Assembly (NCBI GenBank): GCA_037447655.1
Contig: JBBHKE010003127.1
Location: forward strand, 85,001 to 113,434
Direction: 5' to 3'
Origin: Zygnema cylindricum
Taxonomy: Eukaryota > Streptophyta > Zygnematophyceae > Zygnematales > Zygnemataceae
DNA length: 28,434 nucleotides
This document shows positions 10,290-19,225 of the stretch, one piece after another. Position 1 is the first letter of the stretch. Every line of letters begins with the position of its first letter. A program made the translations under genes and the position numbers. The notes below the pieces were generated by a model. That model was not told where the DNA came from and searched no databases. It saw only the letters and a program-made list of their open reading frames with translations.

Positions 10290-10916
10290 ATTGACCTTTC
10301 ACTACCACGGAGTGACCTGCGTCCAAGAGAACCATCTCCTCCACCACAAACAAGACATGTTATGCCTAAAAGAGTTGCAAACTATCCTCCACTGCAAACT
10401 AAAATTGAATCACAAGGAGAATCTCATGCATCAAGGAGGAGGACCCAACTATCTATACCAACGACACATTTTCCAGGTGGAGTCCGGCAAAGTGTGAGTC
10501 CGGTAAAGTGTGAGTCTGGCAAAGTGTGTGGCTCAAAGGAGAAGATGTAGCCTTTGCTTACTCAGCACACACAGAAGAGCCTCTAACAGTGACATAAACT
10601 TTTTCTTACAATGAAATAGAGCAATGGGTAGGAGCAGTGAATGAAGAAATAAAGTCCATCATAGAGGCCCCAATGTGGGATTTGGTGGAACTTCCTCCAA
10701 AAGAAAAGTCGTTGGGAGTTAATGGGTGTTTAAATTAAAATTGAACCCAGATAATACCATAGACTGGTATAAAGCTAGATTGGTGGCTAAGGGATATAAT
10801 TTAAAAGAAGGGATAGACAATGAGGGAACTTTCTCACCAGTTGTAAGGTTTCCATCTGTCCACATCTTACTTACATTAGCTGTAATAAAGTATTTTGACA
10901 TCCACCATAGAATGTC
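10290..10916 (+). pseudogene. Linker and N-terminal RT of element B
   Basis: From about 10556 the sequence encodes AFAYSAHTEEP, then VNEEIKSIIEAPMWDLVELP, VFKLKLNPDNTID, YKARLVAKGYNLKEGID and TFSPVVRFPSVHILLTLAVI, the first half of a copia RT closely parallel to element A. It ends at the segment equivalent to the first catalytic Asp, exactly where a solo LTR has inserted. The preceding Pro/Arg-rich linker contains a threefold 16-bp repeat. Stops at about 10548 and 10591 and small frame breaks show decay. Confidence 0.85.
10480..10527 (+). repeat. 16-bp tandem repeat, three copies
   Basis: The unit gagtccggcaaagtgt occurs at 10480, 10496 and 10512 with single substitutions, inside the pol linker of element B. 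A 16-bp unit shifts the frame with each copy. Confidence 0.9.
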
Positions 10917-10990
10917 TGTTGTTTTACAACCACCGGTGCAGTATTTTGACATCCACCATAGAATGTATGTTGTTTTACAACCACCAGTGC
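10889..10990 (+). repeat. 51-bp duplication spanning an LTR insertion junction
   Basis: Units 10889-10939 and 10940-10990 differ at two positions. Each contains 28 bp of element B RT including the target site (atgtc or atgta) and the first 23 bp of the inserted LTR. The duplication therefore arose after the LTR inserted. Confidence 0.9.
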
Positions 10991-11875
10991 AGGTGGAGCA
11001 GCAACAATAGTCGTAGAAGTTGACATGATACACTCTCATAAGCTATCAAGAATCCTACCAAACAACTGTTTTCTACAGCTCAATGAATTAGATGTAATGG
11101 TCCAAAACTACTTCAAACTACACCACAGTATACAATTTCACAAAGACAGACAACTCCCAAAGTTTTAATCCAACTGATCCAACATACACCAAGATATGTA
11201 ACTCAGAAGTTTCCCAAAAACACTTTCTAAGTCTGAAAACATCAAATATTCTAAGTCCTATGTCTTATACTCGTAGTGAATTTCTACTCCTAGTTGTCCT
11301 ATTACATAGTGTTGTACTTCCGATACAAATGTTTCTGAGAGATACGTCCAAGAACCAAACTCCCACTAAGGTCTAAGTACTCTTAATCACGCTAGAGCTA
11401 ATTTTACCACTGTACAATAAATATTATTGAGAGATCAATACAAGTGATTGTACAATTACTTGCCGCCGGCTTAATACTATTGTCCGGATGCGTCCATCTA
11501 GATTTTACGAAACACCTGCCAACAAATCACTTGTGATCTTTCTATGAATCTTGTCTATTGACTTGATTCACATCAACCGCAGCTGCGTTGTCGCGTTCTG
11601 AATCATATTTAACTTCACCGCAGCTTCGTCACAGCTGTGTCGTCCTGTACTGAATAACCGTAGCTGCTTTGTCCAATCTGTGTCGCAACTACTTTGTCCC
11701 ATTTGCGTCGTAGCTGCTTAGTTCCGTTCAATGTGTGACACACATGTGTATGTCGGTGTCATTCTGAAATACTTGTTCTCTCTTTAAGTGACGACGCGTG
11801 TCCTTTACGCTATATTTTACTGTCTTTTTGGCGTCACACTAATTTACTGAGACTTGAAGCTTTACAAAATCAACA
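10917..11875 (-). mobile_element. Solo LTR inserted in element B RT
   Basis: The + strand reads TGTTG at 10917 (and again at 10968 after the 51-bp duplication) and CAACA at 11871-11875, flanked by the direct repeat atgtc (10912-10916 and 11876-11880). The proper LTR is 10968-11875, 908 bp. Sense is minus: revealed by a TATA-like gtataag followed by ataggactta (around 11275, complement), the gggaaact motif and a terminal segment aligned with the LTR of A. U3 has repeats of gcagctgcg and gacaaag types. It carries a minus-strand ATG at 11026 with 19 open codons plus 2 nt to the LTR end. Confidence 0.88.
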
Positions 11876-12463
11876 ATGTCAAGACTCCCTTTTTTTATGG
11901 TGATTTAGATAAGGTCATGTACATGAAGCACCCACAACGGTATGAGGAAGTAAGAAAGAAAAATCTTGTGTGCAGACTTTTAAAATATTTGTTTGACCTA
12001 AAATAGGCTTCTAGGCAATGGAAACCAAAGTTAGATGAGTTATTAAAAAAATTGGCATTTACTACGATTAGCTATGATCATTTAGTATAAGTTGTTTGTG
12101 GTGATAATCTTGATAATATGATATTCATTGCTGTGTATATTGATCATCTGTTGCTAATCTATAAGAACAAAGAAGGAATTGCAACAGTAAAACACGCTCT
12201 GAATACGATTTCAAATGAACGATTTGGGTGAGGCAAAATATATCGTTGGAATACAAGTTGAAAGAGATAGAGAAAAAATAACAATTAGGCTAACTCAGAA
12301 AGAAACAATACGAAACATATTTGAAAAAATTGGCTTGGCTGATGCCAAAGGTTCTGCAATTTCTGTGGACTTTAGGCAAAAACTTGAATGAATGGAGCAT
12401 GAGTTTGGAGTCTTAATAGATGGGAAACTCATGACAGAAAAACAAAAATTTTGGTCAGAGTTT
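11876..12463 (+). pseudogene. C-terminal RT of element B
   Basis: Resumes after the target-site repeat with the FFYGDLDKVMYMKHPQRYEE-like segment, then ASRQWKPKLDELLKKL, and VYIDHLLLI at about 12133, and ends with an ..LTQKE.. segment that matches element A. The catalytic YVDD is YIDH, so the second Asp is lost. Stops at about 12004 and 12088 and frame breaks near 12210 disable it. Homology ends at 12454-12463, where a 9-bp motif tcagagttt precedes an unrelated LTR end. Confidence 0.85.
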
Positions 12464-12575
12464 TTGTCTGCCAGGGTGGCAGTTATTTTTGCTTAAACAC
12501 AAAGGGGTCAGGATTATCCTAGAGGCTTCTTGGAAGCTGTCCACTCTGAGGACTTATGGAGGTCTCAGAGTTTCA
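12464..12575 (+). mobile_element. C-type LTR-end fragment inside element B
   Basis: This 112-bp segment (agggtggcag..aaacacaaa..agaggcttcttg..ggacttatggaggtctcag) matches the LTR end of C (24290-24404) and, inverted, that of C' (13583-13690). It ends TTTCA. The motif tcagagttt is present at both edges (12455-12463 and 12565-12573). It replaces about 36 codons of RT-RNase H linker. It carries an ATG at 12556 with 6 codons plus 2 nt to the end. Confidence 0.75.
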
Positions 12576-13005
12576 GGAGTGACTAGGAGGCAACCAAAAG
12601 GGTTTTAAATTATCTTGTTGGGACCATAAATCTTTGGCTTACTTTGGGAAGGGACAAGCATATCATTAATACTTGGAGTGATGCTAGCTATGGTGATGTG
12701 CATTGTAAGAAGTCTACAACTGGGTATGTTATTCAGTTTGGAAGTGGAACTTGTAGTTGGAGTAGTAAACTTCTGAAAATCACAGCTCAATCTACTATGC
12801 AAGCAGAATACATGGCTACGAGCATATCTTTGAAAGAGTTTCTTTGAATTAAGGCATTTCTTCAAGAATTGGGTTTTACACAACACGGGATACAAATAAT
12901 GTCGTTCGACAATCAGATGGTCATTTTGTGGCTACAAACCCAAGTCACCATTTTAAGAGTAAGCATATGGGAATGGCTACATTTGGTACGAGAGAAAACT
13001 CTCCA
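12576..13005 (+). pseudogene. RNase H remnant of element B
   Basis: Encodes RVLNYLVGTINLWLTLG, TWSDASYGDVHCKKSTTGYV, SWSSKLLKITAQSTMQAEY and then, after a TGA at 12845, IKAFLQELGF..QI. The first and second acidic positions (WSDASYG, AEY) are kept. The ..DNQ.. motif is preserved as FDNQMVI with neighbouring changes, and a frameshift near 12968 precedes WLHLVREK. It ends abruptly at about 13005 in sequence of the inverted gag of C'. Confidence 0.88.
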
Positions 13006-13582
13006 ACTCCATAAAAAGTGTAGCAAACTCATTATAGAAATGTAGCATTTTCATTTTTTTGTAATCATACGCATCAATTTTATGATCTCCCATCAGCATT
13101 TGCTGAATTGTACCACTTTAGTAGATTTCTAAATCTGCCACCAATAGATCGGATAATTTTTCTAATTGTAAACAAAGAGATGCAAGTATTTGAGTGAGAC
13201 AACAGAGAATAAAATGTTTTACCATCATATTGTTATAGTCCCATGTGTCAATATCATTTTCCTCGTTCATTGGAATAAGTGACATGAATGTTGACCTGGT
13301 TGCTATCACTGTTGCTATCAGTGTGATTCTCTCTTTTTCTTTCCTCTTTTCCATCTCAATGCTTTTCTTATCCTTACTCTCCTCCGGTGGAACTTGATTT
13401 GCTTTCTTGCTAAACTTGGTCCGTGCAAACCTTGGAGGAATGCCCAGGCAGGATGGACGCCTCACTCGTCCGATAACTATCCCCCAAAACCTTTTCCCGC
13501 ACAAAGCTCCATCATCATACTCTCTCAGTATATAAAGCCAACTTTGTTAAAGATGGGCACCCTAGAGGGTGGGCCCATAACC
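13006..13582 (-). pseudogene. Gag remnant of element C' (minus strand)
   Basis: Read on the minus strand, this matches element C gag segment by segment: EENDIDTWDYNNMMVKHFIL..LTQILAS against EENDIQMWEYTNMTARHFIM..LTQALAT, and the KRKEKERITLIATV segment against KRKGKEIPLTFIATV. The match continues past the frame end at 13118 to about 13005 by nucleotide similarity. Copia Gag forms the particle that packages element RNA. The primer site and the following 19 bases (33 nt in total) are identical to C, whereas the rest is diverged. Both ends are broken: the far end abuts B RNase H. Confidence 0.88.
13569..13582 (-). promoter_or_regulatory. Primer binding site of C', half-tRNA type
   Basis: On the minus strand it reads GGTTATGGGCCCAC immediately after the LTR end, complementary to GUGGGCCCAUAACC, the anticodon arm of plant-type initiator tRNA-Met (family knowledge). 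It contains an ATG opposite the anticodon. Confidence 0.8.
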
Positions 13583-13698
13583 TTTAAAAATCTGAGACCT
13601 CCATAAGTCCTTAGAGTAGGCGACGCACACGAAGCCTTTGGGATAGCACTAATTGTTTTGTGTTTGCACAAGACTCACTGCCACCCTAGCGGATAACT

Positions 13699-14651
13699 TG
13701 TTGATTTGCAAACCTTTAGTCCTCTCTATATCTCGTGTGTGAGAAAGAGATTCCGGACTTAGTCTTTTTTTGGTGCAGGCTGATTTATCGTAGAAAGGTT
13801 TTTAGTGCGGTATGTAAGTCCGAAGGGAGTACACGGGTTGAGTACACTCCAGGCACACGTGTCGGTCCGTGAGGAAGTCAAGATTGTGTGTTATGGATGA
13901 TGAAAAGTACATTTTCGTTTGGGGACCGGGTTTACACGTGGAGGTTCACCTTCGGTGATGAAAGAATGCGCGAACGGTGGACGAAGTCCGCCATCATTTT
14001 TGGAAGAGGAATATTGACTGCGCCGTCATTTCAACGTGCGAACTTTGACCGCGTGCTACTTCAATTTAACGGCTTTTAGTTTTAGGTTTGTTGTAAATAT
14101 TTGTGTACGGTTGACGGCGGGTTTTTGTCTGATAAGGTTTAGTGTACCGGTCGACCAACAGTTTAGATCAGCGGCAGGTTCAGTCGTACACATAGGACTT
14201 ACAATATTTTGGAGTTAGGAATTTTTTGTATGGAAAAATTGCAAAGCAGTTTTTGGGAGTTTTCAAATTGAAAGATCATTGTGATCTTTCAACAGAACCT
14301 TGTGAAATTATGCATGTGATTTTTTTGGTATATTTTTTATATTGGGCCAAATTTGCAGACCTATTGAGTGTCTGGTTTGCTTGGGGCTTTATTGTGAAGT
14401 TGGTTTGATCAATCAAAGTTTTGGCAAACTGTTTTTCTGCAACCTTGACTGGATGTTGTGAAAACTCTGATTGGTATTTTATATGAAATTTTGTGGGAAT
14501 ACTTAGTGACTTAGAAACTATCTGTTTATGGATTTTCAGCTTGTTTTGGTTATTCGAAAGAATTCTGAGTGGATTCAAAGTAGGTTGTTTTTGGGGTAGT
14601 CTGTGGTGCTTTCGAGGGTAAATCCATGGCTGGAAATGGCTATGGACAACA
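13699..14651 (+). mobile_element. Solo LTR nested in the C' LTR
   Basis: Starts TGTTGATTTG at 13699, ends GGACAACA at 14651, 953 bp, with a 5-bp target repeat taact (13694-13698) and taacc (14652-14656). The R/U5 part (cataggactta at 14190, tttttgggag.., ggtagtctgtggtg) matches D and the solo LTR at 16978-18090. An ATG at 14626 begins eight open codons plus 2 nt ending at the LTR terminus. Confidence 0.88.
14268..14292 (+). other. Perfect 11-bp hairpin in LTR
   Basis: ttgaaagatca and tgatctttcaa are separated by ttg. It lies about 80 bp after the presumed transcription start of the solo LTR; the sister LTRs do not show it. A structural or termination role is possible but not shown. Confidence 0.7.
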
Positions 14652-15285
14652 TAACCGACTGAACTTACTTCACCCTTGTGAAGCCAAGACTTCCTTGAGT
14701 CTTGAATAAAAGAATCAGGCAATTTACTCCCTTGAGCATTAAGTTATGAATGGTAAAAGATGACCTTTCGTATAGAAGCACTCTGGAAGAGAGGCGGCTA
14801 CCTAATATTTTCCTCAGTCCTAAACTCCTCTCTAAATCCTCTACTACTAGGGTACGGCACCAATCAAATCATTGTACAGGACATAAAAGTACTAGTGCGG
14901 GAGTATTTTGAGTACATCTATCGTACGCCATGGCCAAGAAGGTGGACTTGATTTGATGCTCTATTGAAATTCGCCAAGCTAATGAAAACGACACGTGTCA
15001 TTTGGTGTGACTGTGACCGCAAACCGCCAAAAATAGTTCATTTCGCTATCTCAGCTTGCGTCGTGTTTGATCAAAAACTGGCTTTAATGCTAGCCGTTGA
15101 AATAGATGTCCGTAACATTTATTTCGTGCGGTACCTTAGGGTGCACTATTGTTCAATTGAATCTATGCTTAAAAACTCGTTTGCTTAGTTAAATGGAATT
15201 CTCTATTCGTACATTGTTAAATAGTTGTCACACCCAATAAATCTCAGCACAGTTCGTAAACTATAGGACAAAGATAACTCCAACA

Positions 15286-15499
15286 TGCTAAAAAAATTGG
15301 GATCGTCATGTCCCATAATAAAGAAAATTGATCCGGCCAGGGCTCAAACCTGGACCCTTTCATTTCAACTACGAAGGCACTACCACTCTGCACACCCCTC
15401 AATGTAGAGACTAGCGGGCCTTTACCCATTTTTTACGGGCGGCTTCAAGTGTGACGTATCACATTCCACCTCGTGACAACCAACTTCAAGTGTCAATTC
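15286..15499. other. Spacer between C' and the satellite
   Basis: Flanking sequence holding the tRNA-like segment at 15330-15400 and no frame with recognisable product. Confidence 0.4.
15330..15400 (-). ncRNA. tRNA-like segment, possible SINE head or tRNA pseudogene
   Basis: On the minus strand, GCAGAGTGGTAGTGC (15391-15377) has the form of a D-arm with box A. Next come an anticodon-arm-like segment (ccttc..gaaagg) and then CCAGGTTTGAGCCCTGG (15353-15337), a T-arm with a perfect 5-bp stem and 7-nt loop resembling box B. A TTTT run follows at about 15326. The 5' and 3' ends do not pair as an acceptor stem, so this is not an intact tRNA. Confidence 0.45.
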
Positions 15500-16977
15500 A
15501 ATAGAAAATTTTATTATTAACGCACACAACGAGAGTTAAGAAGAACCCTTAACCATGTTTTTATCACAAATTTGAGTTTGCGCTAACAAATATATTTGTA
15601 ACAAACAACGTTTATTGTTCGCGCTCACCAAAAGATGTAAATAAACTTGGAACCATGTTTGTAATGCAACTTTCTGTTTGCGCTTACGACAATATTGGTA
15701 ACAAACACTTTCTATTGTTAGCGCCCAAAAAAATAGTTCAAAATAAACTCTCAACCATGTATATAATACAAATTTTTGTTTGCGCTAACAACATTTTTTT
15801 GTAAAGAAAAACGTTCATTTGTACGCTCACAAAACCAGTAAAAAACAACCCTAAATTACTTTTGCAACACAAATTTGTGTTTGCGTTATCAACAAAAATC
15901 TTAACAAAATTATTTTTTTGTTAACACACAAAAATAGAGTTATAAAAAACCCTTAACCATGTTTTTGTCACACATTTGAGTTTGCGCTAACAAATATATT
16001 TGTATCAAACAACTTTTATTGTTCATGCTCACAAATAGATGTAAATAAACTTAGATCTATGTTTGTAACACAACTTTGTGTTTACGCTCACAATTATTTC
16101 TTGAAACAAACAACGCTTATTATTACTCTCACAAAAGTAGTAAAAAAAAAATCATCAGCTATGTTTGCAACACAAATTTATGTTTGCGTTAATAAAAAAA
16201 TAGTAACAAACAAAGTTTATTGTTAACGCACACAATCAGAGTTAAAAAAAACCATAAATCATTTTTCTTTCACAAATTTGAGTTTGCGGTGACAAAGATG
16301 TTTTTAATAAACAACGTTATTTGTTTGCGCTTACAAAAAGATGTAAAATTACTCTAGACCATGTTTGTGACATATGAATGTGTTTGCGCTAACAACAAGA
16401 TTGGTCACAATCACTATATATTGTTAGTGCCCACAAAAAATGTTCAAATAAACTCTCAAGCATGTTTATAACTCAAATTTGTGTTAGCATTAACAATAAT
16501 TTATTGGAACGAACAACGTTTACTCTTACGCTCACAAAAGCAATAAAAAAGAACCCTAAACTATTACTTCAACAAAAATTTGTGTTTGCGTCAACAACAA
16601 AAATATTAACAAACAAAGTTTATTGTTAACGCACACAAAGAGAGTGAAAAAATACCCTAATCCATGTTTCTATCACAAATATGAGTTTGCGCTAACAAAG
16701 ATATTTGTAACAAACAACATTTATTGTTCGCGCTTACAAAACGAGGTAATATAAATTTTGAACCATGTTTGTAACACAACTTTGTGTTTGCGCTACCAAC
16801 AATATTGGTAAGAAACACTTTATATTGTTAGCGCCCACAAAAATAGTACAAAAAAACTCTCAACCACGTTTATAACTCAAATATGTGTTTTGGCTGACAA
16901 AAAATTCTCGTACGAACAACGTTTATTATGAAGTACAACGAAAACAGTAAAAAAAACCGTAGACTATAATCGCAACA
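15500..16977 (+). repeat. Satellite block 1, ~101-bp monomers in a 4-monomer unit
   Basis: Monomers start at each tttgcg(c/t) motif: about 15574, 15675, 15778, 15888, 15978, 16080, 16180, 16280, 16383, 16485, 16585, 16683, 16787 and 16888. Four monomer types recur in fixed order, told apart by tails such as gatgtaa..cgaaccatg, tagttcaaa..ctcaaccatg, ccagtaaaa..aaactatg and agagttaaa..aaccatg. The type-1 landmark gagtttgcg recurs at 15574, 15978, 16280 and 16683, giving intervals of 404, 302 and 403 bp. Confidence 0.92.
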
Positions 16978-18090
16978 TATTGTCCATAGCCTATTTCAAC
17001 CATGTGCAATCTCGGAAGCACCACAGACTACCTCCTAAACAGCTGTGTTTCAGACAACACAGATTACTCCAAAATAAACAAAATCACTTCAACTGCGCCA
17101 ATATGCAATATATTCTAGACCCTGTAATTTCTCAAAGTTATAGTCAAATCTACAAAGACATCCAAAAGATATGAGCTGCTGAGTTTCCCAAAAACATTTG
17201 ACAGCTTACCAAACTAACTTGGTAGACTCCTCATAGATTTCTATAAGAACAACAGAACAAACTGAAACTAAACACACAAACATCTTCAACATCATAAAAG
17301 ATATCCACAAAGTCTCACATCAAAATAACAACCAGAGTGATCACACTAACAGGTCAAAGCTGCAAAAAAATAGTCTGTCATATCTTTGATTAACTCAACT
17401 GTGATAATCAAAATAATCAAAGTCCCATAAGTTATACTCAAAGATTTTAGTGTTGAATGTACGGAGGCATACCAGCCGTACGTTATCTACCACCTACCTA
17501 AATTATACTGAGTATACCCGAATAATTCGAGGTATGTCAGACTGACTATATCAAAATTGATAAACTAATTAGCAATAAGACAAACCTTTGTTGTATAGAA
17601 TATTTACACCGGCACCTCCGCAAAGTCAACTTGCTTAGGCCCTTGTGATCTTCTTATGAATCTCGTCTACCAACTTGATTCATATCAACCGCAGCTGCGT
17701 TGTCTTGTTTCGGAACATATTTAACATAACCGCAACTTCGTCGTAATTGCGTTGTCTCATACCTGAACATATCCAAAAAATTATCGCAGCTTTGTTGCAT
17801 GTGCGTTGTCCAATTTAAAGTATAGTGGTCTCAAATAGATGCGTTGTACCGGCGGCGCATAATTCAACACTTCATACATTTCAAATCGGATCGCTTCGCG
17901 ATCCGCCATCCATTGTTTTACTTCGTGTTCACACCACTCAATAAGTCCCTTACTTCACTTTATTTTTATCCGTACATGCGTTCCCCCAATCAGTGAATCT
18001 GTTCGAACCTCCACATTAATATTATACACACGAAATGTCGCAAGCGTTCCAAATGTCACGTACGCACGAAACTAACTTTATAAAACAACA
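16978..18090 (-). mobile_element. Solo LTR inserted in the satellite
   Basis: Minus-strand sense: starts TGTTGTTTTA at 18090, ends GGACAATA at 16978 (terminal CA now TA), 1113 bp. Flanks are caaca (16973-16977) and taaca (18091-18095), a 5-bp target repeat with one mismatch, and satellite monomer type 3 reads on across it. It is collinear with the 5' LTR of D over its whole length. ATG at 17003 gives eight open codons plus 2 nt to the end. U3 contains an imperfect-loop palindrome ggatcgc-ttc-gcgatcc near 17888 and several gc(a)gctgcg motifs. Confidence 0.88.
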
Positions 18091-18230
18091 TAACACAAAT
18101 ATGTGTTTGCGTTAACAACAAAATTATTAAAGAGCAAAGTTTTTTCATATCGCAGAGAAAGAGGGTTAAAAAATACCCTAAACCATGTTTCGATCACAAA
18201 TTTGAGTTTGGGCTAACAATGATATCAATA
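18091..18230 (+). repeat. Satellite block 2
   Basis: Continues in register from block 1 (end of type 3, type 4, start of type 1) and breaks inside type 1 at gatat, where the next element has inserted. Confidence 0.88.
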
Positions 18231-18774
18231 TATAAACTAGTGAACTTTGGTCGCCTTTCTGGAAACCCTTATATAGGCGGTGTGTTTATCTTGGTTTTTT
18301 TCTGTCCGTCCGCAGTACGGACAATCGTACCACTGGCACAATGAAAAGTTGTAGTCCGTCGCTGAGAAGACCACTGTACGGATGGCGTAATGTAACATTG
18401 CCAACCGTCGGCACTACAAACTGTCGTACCGCTGGTAGAATATAACGTTGCCGTGCGTCCTCAGTACGGACCGCGTACGGTTGGCATAATTTGACCTTGC
18501 TGTGCGTCCGCAATATTTACCGCGTACGGTTGGCATAATTTGACGTTGTCAACCGTCGCAGTACAAACCGTCGTACCGATGGCGTAATGTAACGTTGCCA
18601 ACCGTCAGCAGTACAAACCGCGTAAGGTTGGCACAACTTAATGTTGTCGTGCGTCCGCAGTACGAACCGCCGTACCGCTGGCACAATGTGGGGTTGTCGT
18701 GCGTTCGCAATACGGGCATGATAAACTGGACAGGGTACATGCTCGTGTAACACGGGTTGATTTACTTGTTTATA
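18231..18774. mobile_element. 544-bp terminal-inverted-repeat element filled with 49-bp repeats
   Basis: Left end tataaactagtgaa (18231) and right end ttacttgtttata (18762-18774) are inverted copies over about 13 bp with two mismatches. Satellite monomer type 1 is interrupted at gatat and resumes with aacaaacaac right after it, so this is an insertion. Inside are about 8.5 tandem 49-bp units. It encodes no transposase, so if it is a DNA element it is non-autonomous. Confidence 0.6.
18303..18722. repeat. 49-bp tandem repeat array, about 8.5 copies
   Basis: The unit runs cgtccgcagtacgga..cgtac..ttggcataat..acgttg. Copies begin near 18303, 18352, 18402, 18452, 18502, 18551, 18601, 18650 and 18700. 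Two variants (..cgcgtacggttggcataatt.. and ..tcgtaccgatggcgtaatg..) partly alternate. The period is not a multiple of three, and frames through it are not meaningful. Confidence 0.9.
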
Positions 18775-19225
18775 ACAAACAACTTTCATTGTTCGCGCTC
18801 ACAAAAAGAGGTCAAAATATCTCCGAACCATGTTTGTAACACAACTTTGTGTTTGCGCTACCAATATTGGTAACAAACACTTGAAATTGTCAGGGCTCAC
18901 AAAATTAGTTCAAACTAAACTCTATACTATGTTTATAACTCAATTTTTTTTTTGCAATAACAATAATTTCTTGTAGGAACAACATTTATTATTACGCTCA
19001 CAGGAGTAAATAAAAACCCTAAACTATTTTTGCAACACAAAATTTGTGTTAGTGTTAAAAATAAAAATATTAACAAACAAAGTTTATTGTCAACGAAGAC
19101 AAAAATAGCTTAAAAAAACCATAAACCATGTTTATATCACAAATTTGAGTTTGCGCTAACAATAATTTCCTGTAACGAACAACATAAATTATTACGCTCA
19201 CAAAAAAATAAAATAAAAACCCCTG
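18775..19225 (+). repeat. Satellite block 3
   Basis: Resumes in monomer type 1 and runs through types 2, 3, 4 and a diverged type 1/3 copy, with the same landmarks as block 1. It ends inside a type-3 monomer at aaaacccc, where the LTR of element D begins. Confidence 0.88.

Larger units (their letters stand above)
10290..13005 (+). mobile_element. Ty1/copia element B, pol fragment with two insertions
   Basis: A pol remnant related to but distinct from A: linker and N-terminal RT (10290-10916), C-terminal RT (11876-12463) and RNase H (12576-13005). It is broken by a solo LTR on the opposite strand and by a 110-bp C-type LTR end. Both ends are truncated, and the right end joins the inverted gag of element C' at about 13005. 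No LTR of its own is present. Confidence 0.85.
13583..15285 (-). repeat. LTR of element C', split by a solo LTR
   Basis: On the minus strand it starts TGTTGGAG at 15285 and ends at 13583 next to the primer site. Matches to the LTR of C include the segments ccgcacgaaa..aaat, cggacat, cggctagcatt..aaagcc, the ttgattggt..gtac segment and gactca.ggaag..cacaagggtg. Excluding the solo LTR at 13699-14651, the length is about 745 bp against 724 bp for C. The last codons before the primer site read ATG then six codons with an extra base and a TAA, so the gag extension seen in the sisters is lost here. Confidence 0.8.
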
